The notes under the pieces were generated by a model. It ran no database searches. It saw only the letters and a list, made by a program, of their open reading frames with translations, and had not been told where the DNA came from. Of a stretch of 34,159 nt of DNA, positions 16,212 through 23,620 are shown one piece after another (within the stretch, counting starts at the first letter, position 1; each line of letters opens with the position of its first letter). Source of the DNA: Pelagicoccus sp. (GTDB taxonomy: Bacteria; Verrucomicrobiota; Verrucomicrobiia; Opitutales; Opitutaceae); contig JANQRJ010000041.1 in NCBI GenBank assembly GCA_028284635.1, forward strand, positions 1-34,159, read 5' to 3'. A program made the position numbers and the translations under genes.

Positions 16212-16330
16212 GTAGCGGCCGGCTTGTTAGGCCGCCCTCCCACTCCTCATCCTCATCTTTATCCTCATCCCAAAACCGGACGAGAAAGGATGGGATTAAG
16301 ATGAGGATAAAGATGAGGATGAGGAGTGGG
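16212..16330. repeat. GTAG-headed element with perfect 30-nt GATRAR arms entering a gene
   Basis: GTAG at 16212-16215 heads a short hairpin (GCGGCC...GGCCGC). Then perfect 30-nt arms at 16239-16268 and 16301-16330 follow, composed of YTYATC and GATRAR units ending in CCCACTCC/GGAGTGGG. Further pairing ATCCCA/TGGGAT lies inside. The right arm is within the coding end of the formylglycine-generating enzyme gene. No CTAC partner is found on the right. Confidence 0.87.
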
Positions 16331-17303
16331 ATTCCACATCGGCGACGCAGCGGAAGCCTAGGTGGCCGCTTGAGGAGTCGGGCGTATTCGAGGTGCGGGC
16401 TCCCACTCGGTAGCGATTGCAGTAGCTGAGGTGGCAGAGATAGGAGCCGCCTTTCATGACCTTGTTGGCTCCGGTTTCGGGGCCAGTCGGGTTTTCGCGC
16501 CTGCCGCTTGCCCGCCAGGTCGGGCTGAACCAATCGCTGCACCATTCCCAGGTGTTGCCCGAGAGATTGAACAAGCCGTATCCGTTGGCTTTGAAACTTC
16601 GGGCGGGGGCTAGGCCCTTGTATCCGTCTTCGCCGGTGTCTTCCTTCGGAAACGCGCCTTGCCAAATATTGCACATGTGCTTGCCGCCTGGGGTGAGTTC
16701 GTCGCCCCAGGGGTACTTCTTTTGTTCCAGGCCGCCGCGTGCCGCGTACTCCCATTCCGCTTCGGTAGGAAGGCGCTTGCCCGCCCAGCGGCAATAGGCC
16801 TGGGCGTCGGTCCAGGATACGTGAACGACCGGGTTGCCCATGCGTTTCTTGATGTTCGATCCTGGGCCTTCCGGCTTGCGCCAGGTGGCGCCTTCAATCC
16901 CGTACCACCACTCCAGGCCCTGTACGCGACGGTCCTCGTTTTTCTTGCGTAGGCTGCGACTGAGCTGGCTGTGGTGCACGTAGCTCCAGCCGAATCCTTC
17001 TGCCTCCGTCTTGTATCCAGTTTCGGATACAAAGTTGGAAAATTGCTCGTTAGTTACGGCAGTGATATCGATGTAGAAAGGTCGTAAGGTCACCCGGCAA
17101 ACAGGTCCTTCGCCGTCGGCGGGCCAGGCCTCGTTGTCTTCGTTGCCCATGAGAAAGGTTTCGCCGGGCAGGAGTTTCATGCCTTCGGTCGAAACGGGCT
17201 TGGTGGAACGCTCCGTGGTTCCGCAGCATGTTCCCGCGTTCGGAACGAGTTCGGAGCTGGTGGCTGGGCGTGAGGGGCTGCAACAGGATTTTCCTTCGGA
17301 CAT
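16296..17303 (-). CDS. Formylglycine-generating enzyme (SUMF1/FGE-sulfatase family)
   Basis: A 335-residue protein with the FGE-sulfatase fold. It oxidises a cysteine in Cys-type sulfatases to C-alpha-formylglycine, the catalytic residue of those enzymes. The catalytic cysteine pair is present as C290 and C295 in GGSYLCHLSYCNRYR, almost identical to the human enzyme, so this is a true FGE and not one of the many domain relatives lacking it. WTDAQAYCRWAGKRLPTEAEWEYAARGG (164-191) and NLSGNTWEWCSDW (246-258) are family hallmarks. The N-terminus carries CCSPSR, common in bacterial FGEs. The last ten residues (SSSSSLSSS and flanks) are encoded by the intergenic repeat. Copper likely acts as cofactor, as in the family. 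No sulfatase gene is in the window. Confidence 0.9.
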   Translation of the reverse strand: MSEGKSCCSPSRPATSSELVPNAGTCCGTTERSTKPVSTEGMKLLPGETFLMGNEDNEAWPADGEGPVCRVTLRPFYIDITAVTNEQFSNFVSETGYKTEAEGFGWSYVHHSQLSRSLRKKNEDRRVQGLEWWYGIEGATWRKPEGPGSNIKKRMGNPVVHVSWTDAQAYCRWAGKRLPTEAEWEYAARGGLEQKKYPWGDELTPGGKHMCNIWQGAFPKEDTGEDGYKGLAPARSFKANGYGLFNLSGNTWEWCSDWFSPTWRASGRRENPTGPETGANKVMKGGSYLCHLSYCNRYRVGARTSNTPDSSSGHLGFRCVADVESHSSSSSLSSS

Positions 17304-17344
17304 AGGCGAGGCTAAGTGTCTTCAGCGGCTTGCTCGGGATCAAG

Positions 17345-17442
17345 GCTCATCCTCATCTTCATCTTCTTCTTCATCCTCTTCTCGATCCTTATCCAGCTTT
17401 TTGAAGTAGATGAAGAAGTAGAAGAAGATGAAGATTATGGGG
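17345..17442. repeat. Imperfect inverted repeat of TTC/ATC triplets in a divergent promoter region
   Basis: The left side (17345-17396) is CTCATC/TTCATC-rich and the right side (17404-17442) is GAAGAAG/GATGAAG-rich; a 14-nt perfect match pairs 17357-17370 with 17420-17433. The right end AGATTATGGGG and the central CTTTTTGAAG resemble the 12001-12077 element, suggesting one subtype. It lies between the divergent FGE and gspE genes. Confidence 0.75.
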
Positions 17443-17497
17443 GGAGGTACTGAGGGTTTATTTCAGTTGATCTGGCTGGAGGCGTGGGGGTAGCGTT

Positions 17498-19204
17498 TTG
17501 GACCTTAGTTGCTTGATGTACGCCGCCCACAACCAGACCGTTTTCGATCTTTGCCTGGCCCACGAACTCGTGGATGCCGTTGAGCTGGAAGCGATTCGCG
17601 ATGCGGTTTCGGCAGGAGGGGGTTCCTTGGCTTCGGCAGTGATTGATCAGGGGAAGATTTCTCGTTCGAAATTCTTGGATACGGTGGCTTTTTCTCTCGG
17701 TTTGGCCCGATTGAAGGACGCTCCCTACGAAATCGCGCCCGAGGTGCTATCGCTTGTCGAGCCGGGCTTGGCCCGCATGCACGAGGTGGTGCCGATCGAG
17801 GCGGACGAGCGTCGGCTGGTAGTGGCGTGTACCGATCCCTTCAATACGGGCATTGTGGACGATATCGCTTTTGCGACCCACCGGGACGTGCGGATGCTGG
17901 TGCTCGATCCGGTGGTGGTGGAAGAATTGCTGGACGTCTACTACCGCCCGAAGAACGTGGACTACACGGGCGTTTTGGAGGAGATCGATCTCTCGGCTGT
18001 TGCCAGCGAAGAAGATCTCACGGCGGACGACCTGCTCAGCATGGCGGGCGAGACGCCGATCATCCGCTTTGTCAATCTGGTCCTGGCTCAGGCGATCAAG
18101 GACAAGGCCTCGGACATTCACTTCGAACCGTTCGAAAAGGACTTTAAGATTCGCTACCGTATTGATGGAGCGCTTTACGAGATGTCTCCGCCGCCGCGCG
18201 AGTTGGCGGTTCCGATCATCTCGCGGGTGAAGGTGATCGGCAGTCTCAATATCGCGGAGCGCCGCGTCCCGCAGGACGGCAAAGTCCGGCTTGTGGTGGC
18301 GGGAAGGCATGTCGACCTGCGCATCTCGACTCTGCCTACGCAGTTCGGTGAGAGCGTGGTGTTGCGCGTGCTCGACCAGAGCGCGACTTCGCTGGAGCTG
18401 GATAGTCTCGGTATGCCCGACGACGTGCGAGAGGTTATCGAGGCGGCGATTGCTCGACCGAATGGGATTTTCATCTCCACTGGCCCGACTGGATCTGGCA
18501 AGACCACCACTTTGTATAGCTGCTTGAAGCGCCTGAACAAGGTCGGCTCCAAGCTGATGACGGCCGAGGACCCTATCGAGTACGAGATTGACGGAATTAT
18601 GCAGGTTGGGGTCAATTCGCTCATTGGCCTTACCTTTGCCAGCGCCTTGAAGGCCTTTCTTCGCCAGGATCCGGACATAATCATGGTAGGCGAGATTCGC
18701 GACACGGACACGGCTCAGATCGCGATCCAAGCTTCGCTTACCGGTCACCTGGTGCTCTCCACGCTGCATACGAACGACGCGGCTGGCGCGGTGACTCGGC
18801 TGATGGATATGGGGATCGAGCCCTTTCTGATTTCCTCTTCTCTGGAGGCTGTGCTCGCCCAGCGTTTGCTTCGCCGCATCTGCTCGGAATGCCGCAAGGC
18901 CTATTTGCCGGATCCTGCCTTGCTCGCCCAGCTTGCCTTGGATGGCAGCATCCTGCACCGCAAGGAATTCTTTCGGGGCACTGGCTGTAGCGCCTGCGCG
19001 AATACAGGCTACTCGGGCCGCCTCGGTATCTTCGAGATGCTGAAGGTCTCGGAGGCCGTTCGGGAACTGATCAGCGAGGGCAAGCCCACTATGGCCATTC
19101 GCGAGCAGGCGACTCAAGAGGGCATGCGAACGCTGCGCGAGGACGGTCTGCGCAACATCTTCACCGGTGTCACTTCGGTGGAAGAAGTGATACGGTACTC
19201 GTAG
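17498..19204 (+). CDS. gspE: Type II secretion / type IV pilus assembly ATPase (GspE/PilB family)
   Basis: A 568-residue secretion ATPase. The N-terminal MshEN-like domain (about 10-150) is followed by the ASDIHFEP motif (204-211), Walker A GPTGSGKTTT (329-338), the Asp box and Walker B DPDIIMVGEIRD (391-402), and HLVLSTLHTNDA (417-428). A tetracysteine zinc site (C462, C465, C497, C500) is typical of GspE/PilB. It powers assembly of pilin or pseudopilin fibres at the inner membrane. The TTG at 17498 has a G-rich Shine-Dalgarno-like run close upstream; ATG at 17516 is an alternative start. It is followed 18 bp later by a methyltransferase gene and then gspF. Whether it is secretion or pilus cannot be decided without pilins or a secretin, which are absent here. 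Confidence 0.92.
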   Translation: MDLSCLMYAAHNQTVFDLCLAHELVDAVELEAIRDAVSAGGGSLASAVIDQGKISRSKFLDTVAFSLGLARLKDAPYEIAPEVLSLVEPGLARMHEVVPIEADERRLVVACTDPFNTGIVDDIAFATHRDVRMLVLDPVVVEELLDVYYRPKNVDYTGVLEEIDLSAVASEEDLTADDLLSMAGETPIIRFVNLVLAQAIKDKASDIHFEPFEKDFKIRYRIDGALYEMSPPPRELAVPIISRVKVIGSLNIAERRVPQDGKVRLVVAGRHVDLRISTLPTQFGESVVLRVLDQSATSLELDSLGMPDDVREVIEAAIARPNGIFISTGPTGSGKTTTLYSCLKRLNKVGSKLMTAEDPIEYEIDGIMQVGVNSLIGLTFASALKAFLRQDPDIIMVGEIRDTDTAQIAIQASLTGHLVLSTLHTNDAAGAVTRLMDMGIEPFLISSSLEAVLAQRLLRRICSECRKAYLPDPALLAQLALDGSILHRKEFFRGTGCSACANTGYSGRLGIFEMLKVSEAVRELISEGKPTMAIREQATQEGMRTLREDGLRNIFTGVTSVEEVIRYS

Positions 19205-19222
19205 CGGCATCTCGCAAAGTCG

Positions 19223-20002
19223 ATGGACATACTCAGCTATAACAGGGAAGCGTGGAACAGGCAGTCTTTGGCGGGCAGTGAATGGTGCGATCCCGTGAGC
19301 TCCGACACCATCGCGAATGCTCGGAAGTCGGAGTGGGACGTTAGGCTCACTCCGAACAAAAGCGTTCCTAAAAGCTGGTTTGGCGATCTGGAAGGTCGAA
19401 GTGTCTTGTGCCTGGCTTCCGGTGGTGGTCAGCAAGCTCCGATTCTCGCGGCTGCGGGAGCGAAGGTGACGAGTTTCGACAATTCCGACGAACAGCTTGC
19501 GAAGGACTGCTTGGTAGCGAAGCGCGATTCTTTGCGGATCGACGCGGTTAGAGGCGATATGGCCGATCTCTCCGCGTTCGAGGATGAGTCGTTCGATATT
19601 GTCTTCCACCCGGTATCGAATGTGTTTTGCGAGAATATAATTCCGGTATGGAAGGAGTGCTTTCGCGTGTTGAAAGGGAAGGGGCGTCTTCTTTCCGGCT
19701 TTATGAACCCGGCATTTTTCCTCTTCGATCACGAGGATGCGGAGAAGACCGGCGTTTTGCAGGTCAGGTATTCCCTGCCGTTTTCCGATATCGAGGATCT
19801 GAGCGAAGACAAGTTGGCGAAAATCGTCGACGAGGGATTGGCCTATGAGTTCGGCCACACGCTCCAGGATCAAATAGGCGGGCAGACTCGGGCCGGCTTC
19901 CTCATAGCTGACTTTTATGAAGACGATTGGAATGATGAAGCGACTCCGCTGAATCGCTTTGCCCCGATATACATTTCGACCTTAGCCAGGAAGTTCCAGT
20001 GA
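19223..20002 (+). CDS. Class I SAM-dependent methyltransferase between gspE and gspF
   Basis: A 259-residue Rossmann-fold methyltransferase of the Methyltransf_11/25 type. Motif I is VLCLASGGGQQAPILAAAGA (61-80). The acidic residue after strand two is in SFDNSDEQL (84-92), and VRGDMADLSAFEDESFDIVFHP (109-130) includes motifs II and III. The N-terminal NREAWNRQSLAGSEWCDPVS resembles methyltransferases acting on small molecules that start with N-x-x-AW. No transmembrane segments are visible. Its stop is one base before the gspF start (TGATATG), so it is firmly within the operon. Methyltransferases are not standard parts of gspE-gspF operons other than pilin N-methylating peptidases, which this is not. 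Substrate unknown. Confidence 0.82.
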   Translation: MDILSYNREAWNRQSLAGSEWCDPVSSDTIANARKSEWDVRLTPNKSVPKSWFGDLEGRSVLCLASGGGQQAPILAAAGAKVTSFDNSDEQLAKDCLVAKRDSLRIDAVRGDMADLSAFEDESFDIVFHPVSNVFCENIIPVWKECFRVLKGKGRLLSGFMNPAFFLFDHEDAEKTGVLQVRYSLPFSDIEDLSEDKLAKIVDEGLAYEFGHTLQDQIGGQTRAGFLIADFYEDDWNDEATPLNRFAPIYISTLARKFQ

Positions 20003-20003
20003 T

Positions 20004-21269
20004 ATGCCGAAATTCAAATTCATAGCGATTGACGAGAGCGGAAGGGAGCGGCGTGGCATGATCGAGGCCTCCTCCCGCTCCCAGGCTGACAAGCAGATTC
20101 GCAACTATGGCATGACTCCGGCCCGCGTCACGCCCGCCCGTATCGAGAGCACGGATACTTCTTCTGAATCGGGTGAGGGGACTAGGGTCAAGCCGATGAA
20201 GAAGCCGCTGTATTTCGGTTCTGCGGTAAACAAGAAGGCCCTGGCCGAGTTCACTCGCAAGCTGGCGACCTTGCTGCAAGCGGGCCTGACGCTTTTGCGT
20301 TCGCTCGAAGTGCTCGTCGATCAGGAGAAGAATCCGGTGTTTCGTTGGATTCTGATTCAGATTTGCGACAGTATCCAGTCTGGCAGTACGTTTTCTGACG
20401 CGCTCTCGAAGTTTCCCAAGGAGTTCGACTTTCTCTTCGTGAATATGGCGCGAGCAGGGGAAGCGAGCGGCATGCTCGAAGTGTCGCTTGCTCGCTTGGC
20501 CCTGTATTTGGAGAAGACGGAGCGAATGAAGGCGCGCTTGGCAGCCGCTATGACTTATCCCTCGGTGGTGATGGGCATTTCCACTTTGATCGTGATCGGC
20601 TTGCTCATCTTCGTGGTGCCGAGTTTCGAGGAGACGTTCGTCGATCAGCTTGGCCCGGCAGCCATGCCGCTTCTGACGGTCTATGTGCTCGGAGTGAGCG
20701 AGTACCTGCTCGAGAACTGGTACGTCGTTTTCGGATCTGTAGTTGGATTTGTAATACTGTCTAGGATCTTCGGAAAGACCCCAGTGGGCCGCAGCTTTTT
20801 CGATTGGCTGAAACTGCGTTTTCTCGGCTTTGGCGAGCTTTTCACCAAGATATACGTGGTGCGCTTCTGCCGAACCCTCGGCACTTTGATCGAAAGCGAG
20901 GTGCCGATCTTGGAAGCGCTGCGCATCACGAGGGAGGGTTGCGGCAATGTGCACGTAAGTGGAGCGGTCGACAAAGTGCGTCGCAAGGTGACTGACGGCG
21001 AGGGAATCGCGAGCACGCTGACTTCGACACGGATCTTCCCGACCATGGTTTCGAGCATGATCGAGGTCGGCGAAGAAACGGGAGACTTGCCCGATATGCT
21101 GAATCAAGTGGCCGACGTTTACGACGAGGAAGTGGAAAACTCGATCGCCTCTCTCACTTCGATTGTGCAGCCGTTGATGATCGTGCTGCTGGCCATTGTG
21201 GTCGTGCTCATCGTGCTGGCTCTGTTTCTGCCCTTCGTGGAGATAATCCGGAGTCTGGGCGCTGGTTGA
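20004..21269 (+). CDS. gspF: Type II secretion / type IV pilus inner-membrane platform protein (GspF/PilC family)
   Basis: A 421-residue polytopic protein with two T2SSF domains. Cytoplasmic repeats contain LATLLQAGLTLLRSLEVL (87-104) with GEASGMLEVSL (152-162), and LGTLIESEVPILEALRI (292-308) with GEETGDLPDMLNQVADVYDEEV (356-377). Transmembrane helices lie near 185-205, 238-254 and 389-412. The protein anchors the GspE ATPase and drives pseudopilus or pilus assembly. It lies one base after the methyltransferase gene and ends the operon. Beyond it is a 402-bp gap filled with inverted repeats. The matching secretin, pilin and prepilin peptidase genes are not in the window. Confidence 0.93.
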   Translation: MPKFKFIAIDESGRERRGMIEASSRSQADKQIRNYGMTPARVTPARIESTDTSSESGEGTRVKPMKKPLYFGSAVNKKALAEFTRKLATLLQAGLTLLRSLEVLVDQEKNPVFRWILIQICDSIQSGSTFSDALSKFPKEFDFLFVNMARAGEASGMLEVSLARLALYLEKTERMKARLAAAMTYPSVVMGISTLIVIGLLIFVVPSFEETFVDQLGPAAMPLLTVYVLGVSEYLLENWYVVFGSVVGFVILSRIFGKTPVGRSFFDWLKLRFLGFGELFTKIYVVRFCRTLGTLIESEVPILEALRITREGCGNVHVSGAVDKVRRKVTDGEGIASTLTSTRIFPTMVSSMIEVGEETGDLPDMLNQVADVYDEEVENSIASLTSIVQPLMIVLLAIVVVLIVLALFLPFVEIIRSLGAG

Positions 21270-21318
21270 TCCTTTTTTCGGCGCTTCAAGCCACGGGCCG
21301 TCGTCCAGGTCCTCTTTC

Positions 21319-21360
21319 CAGTCCAGTGAAAAGGTCAACCTTGACCTTTTCACTGGACTG
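21319..21360. terminator. Near-perfect palindrome after gspF, probable terminator
   Basis: Arms of 20 nt at 21319-21338 and 21341-21360 (CAGTCCAGTGAAAAGGTCAA and its reverse complement) are separated by only CC. Weaker pairing continues outward (TCTTT against AGGGG, with G-U pairs). It lies 49 bp after the gspF stop codon. No T-run follows. Confidence 0.75.
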
Positions 21361-21419
21361 AAGGGGTGAGCGGACCCTGCCTTTAAACGGAATTCCATGA
21401 CTTTGAATCGCGCCCTCCG

Positions 21420-21613
21420 CTACAGGGGTGCGATTGAAAGTGTTGGGATTCTCGGGGAGCGCACGCGTCTCGCGTGCCAGCTTGGGCGTCTCGCCCAAGC
21501 CAATTCGCCCTGAGTTTGATGTGTCTCGGGCGAGACGCCCAAGACTGCCTGCGAGACGCAGGCGCTCCCCGAAGCGAAAGACTTCCCATCGCTTTAAATC
21601 ACCCCCCTGCTAC
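21420..21613. repeat. Nested composite inverted repeat with four GCGTCTCGC cores
   Basis: The arms run from about 21423 to 21499 and back from about 21526 to 21611. Each half contains two hairpins with the core GCGTCTCGC (or its complement GCGAGACGC). The left outer hairpin is GCACGCG-TCT-CGCGTGC; its right counterpart, read on the minus strand, is GCCTGCG-TCT-CGCAGGC. The two differ by paired, compensating changes. Outer flanks carry CTAC at 21420 and 21610, i.e. minus-strand GTAGC units followed by similar GATTYAAAG sequence. With the 21319-21360 palindrome this fills most of the 21270-21671 gap; no gene is seen there. Confidence 0.75.
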
Positions 21614-21671
21614 AGTTAGTCCCAGCTAAAGCATTGTCGTTTTGCATGGCGTGGGTAAAGTACCCCTCGAA

Positions 21672-22706
21672 ATGAAAAAGTTGCGAGTAGGTGTGATTGG
21701 GGCTGGAGCGAATACGCGGCTGCGGCATATCCCAGGATTTCAGGCGATTGAGGGCGTGACGATCGACGTGGTTTGCAACCGCAGCGAGGTCTCTTCCCGC
21801 TCGGCTGCGGATGCCTTTGGCATTCCGAGAATAGCTCGGACTTGGCAGGAGGTTGTCGCGGATTCGGAAATCGACGCGATCTGCATAGGAACCTGGCCCT
21901 ACCTGCACGCTCCCATCACCATTGCCGCTCTCGCGGCGGGCAAGCATGTGTTGACCGAGGCCCGCATGGCGATGAATGCCGAACAGGCCGAGCAGATGCT
22001 GTCCGCCTCCCAAAACCGTCCCGACCTCGTGGCTCAGATAGTGCCTTCGCCTTTTACTCTGAAGTGGGACAAGACGGTGCAGAAGATTCTCGCTGCGGAA
22101 ACGCTTGGCGAACTCCGTGAGGTGTCGTTTTCCAAGTCGCTTGGCCTGAATGTAGACGCAGGCTCTCCTCTAAACTGGCGCCAGGATCGTTCGCTCAGCG
22201 GCAACAATACCATGATGCTCGGCATCTACTACGAGGTGGTGCAACGGTGGCTCCGCATCGAGCCGGAAAGGGTGATCGCTCACGGATCTGTATTCACGAA
22301 GCAACGACGTCGAAGCGATTCCGACGAGGAGGTAACTGTAGAGATCCCCGAAACCCTTGACGCAATCGCGGAATACGAGAACGGCTTGCGTCTGAGTTGT
22401 CGGATGACCGGTCTCGAGCTTGGCTCGGGTTTGGATCGAATCGTTCTTTCCGGCAGCAAAGGCTCGCTGCGTCTGGATCTGCTGGCGGGAGAGCTTTGGC
22501 TGGCGCTGCTTGGCGACAAGGAAGAGCTGGTCGAGCCCGAAGCGGCGGACGAAGGAAGCTGGCGGGTGGAGGCCGATTTCGTCGATAGCATCCGCAATGG
22601 TATGCCGGTGACGTTGACGAGCTTCGAAGACGGCCTAGCCTATATGCGTTTCACTGACGCAGTCGCGCGCTCGATCGAGTCGGACGCGAGCTGGCAGACG
22701 CTTTGA
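21672..22706 (+). CDS. Gfo/Idh/MocA-family oxidoreductase with EAR in place of EKP
   Basis: A 344-residue NAD(P)-dependent oxidoreductase. The Rossmann motif is VGVIGAGANTRLRHIPGF (6-23); CIGTWPYLHAPITIAALAAGKHVLTE (71-96) matches the conserved cofactor-binding region. The usual catalytic EKP motif is replaced by EARMAMN (96-102), so the lysine that normally aids hydride transfer is absent. The C-terminal alpha/beta domain extends from about 125 and includes SGNNTMMLGIYYEVVQRWL. Family members act on sugars or cyclitols. The ATG at 21672 begins the Rossmann fold directly; upstream in-frame codons to 21642 have no support. It is followed by the PIN protein gene after 53 bp. The substrate is not known, and altered or lost dehydrogenase chemistry is possible. 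Confidence 0.83.
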   Translation: MKKLRVGVIGAGANTRLRHIPGFQAIEGVTIDVVCNRSEVSSRSAADAFGIPRIARTWQEVVADSEIDAICIGTWPYLHAPITIAALAAGKHVLTEARMAMNAEQAEQMLSASQNRPDLVAQIVPSPFTLKWDKTVQKILAAETLGELREVSFSKSLGLNVDAGSPLNWRQDRSLSGNNTMMLGIYYEVVQRWLRIEPERVIAHGSVFTKQRRRSDSDEEVTVEIPETLDAIAEYENGLRLSCRMTGLELGSGLDRIVLSGSKGSLRLDLLAGELWLALLGDKEELVEPEAADEGSWRVEADFVDSIRNGMPVTLTSFEDGLAYMRFTDAVARSIESDASWQTL

Positions 22707-22759
22707 ACCATCGATTTCGACAGGCCACGACAGGCTAAGGCTCCTGACGCCAAGAGCCT

Positions 22760-23149
22760 ATGAAGCGCATCATGCTGGATACGGATGCTTGCATCGATAT
22801 CATTCGAGGTCGCTCCGAACCCTTGGAGAAGTATGGCGACTCTAGTTTTTGCATCTCTTCCATCACTCGATTCGAACTGCTTTCTGGAATCAGGAAGCGA
22901 AAAAGCCGAAAACTTGCGGCTCGAGGAAATCTCTTTCTGGGCGAGATCGATTGTCTTGTTTTCGACGAGGGAGCTTCAGAGGCAGTTGCGAAGGTCAGAG
23001 TGGACCTCGAAGCGAGAGGAGAGAAAATCGGATCTTACGATACGCTTATCGCAGGTCATTGTCTTGCTGCCAGATGCGAGCTTCTCACAGGCAACCTCAG
23101 GGAGTTCTCTCGAATCGGAGGTTTGAAGCTGCTTGGCTGGGGGGATTGA
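22760..23149 (+). CDS. PIN-domain ribonuclease, VapC-like, without visible antitoxin
   Basis: A 129-residue PIN-domain protein. Conserved acidic residues are D7 (MLDTDACIDII), E39 (TRFELLSGI) and D94 (GSYDTLIAGHC). The fourth site, usually an Asp or Asn in TxNxxEF, is N112 in TGNLREFSRIGGL. VapC toxins cleave tRNA or rRNA and normally pair with a VapB antitoxin encoded just upstream. Here the 53 bp before it hold no reading frame, and the upstream gene is an oxidoreductase. It may be an orphan, a non-toxin PIN protein, or a remnant. Its stop is 19 bp from the end of the converging minus-strand operon. Confidence 0.82.
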   Translation: MKRIMLDTDACIDIIRGRSEPLEKYGDSSFCISSITRFELLSGIRKRKSRKLAARGNLFLGEIDCLVFDEGASEAVAKVRVDLEARGEKIGSYDTLIAGHCLAARCELLTGNLREFSRIGGLKLLGWGD

Positions 23150-23168
23150 TCTCGCTGCCCGTCGGAAA

Positions 23169-23609
23169 CTACTCCTCGTTTTTCAGCTCGGGGCGTAGGT
23201 AGGGGTTGTCTTCGACGATGGCTTCGCCTCGAGGAGGAGAGCCGTCGAAATCGAAGCGGACGAGATCTATCTTGCTGCTGCTGAGAGTGGGGCTCTTGAG
23301 TACGGCGGAGAGACGGATTTCCTCGAGCAGCTTCTTTTGGCGACGGGCGTAGTCGAGATCCTCGATCGGGCCGTAGACGTAGGTGAGGAGCTCGTGACGG
23401 TAGCGCACGTACCAGCCTTCGTCGGTGAGTCCAAACTGGGTGGCGTCGATGCCGGGGTAGAGTTCGAGATAGGCCTCCCTGTTTAGCCGGGCGCTGTCGG
23501 CGATGGCTTCGACTGGGAAGACGACGACGCGCTCTTGTTGGGCTTGCAGAGCGTCGGTGAATGCTAGCGGGAGGATTGCGAGCGATAGGACACGGAGGAG
23601 GAGTTTCAT
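23169..23609 (-). CDS. Hypothetical small secreted protein (third gene of TPR operon)
   Basis: A 146-residue protein not recognised. A clear signal peptide (MKLLLRVLSLAILPLAFTDALQAQ) ends near residue 24. The mature part is charged, with Y/L-rich segments (YLELYPGIDATQFGLTDEGWYVRYRHELLTYVYGP, about 47-81, then YARRQKKLLEEIR). It has no cysteines, repeats or membrane segment beyond the signal. It begins 11 bp after the stop of the Gln/Ser-rich protein, so it is very likely co-transcribed with it. It should be periplasmic or outer-surface. No function is proposed. Confidence 0.62.
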   Translation of the reverse strand: MKLLLRVLSLAILPLAFTDALQAQQERVVVFPVEAIADSARLNREAYLELYPGIDATQFGLTDEGWYVRYRHELLTYVYGPIEDLDYARRQKKLLEEIRLSAVLKSPTLSSSKIDLVRFDFDGSPPRGEAIVEDNPYLRPELKNEE

Positions 23610-23620
23610 TGCGGACGTTT

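Noticed and set aside
17747-19873. A 708-codon open frame on the minus strand opposite gspE and the methyltransferase
   Set aside because: It is antisense to two clear gene families, has no recognisable domain and is rich in Arg/His as expected from the complement of GC-rich coding DNA.
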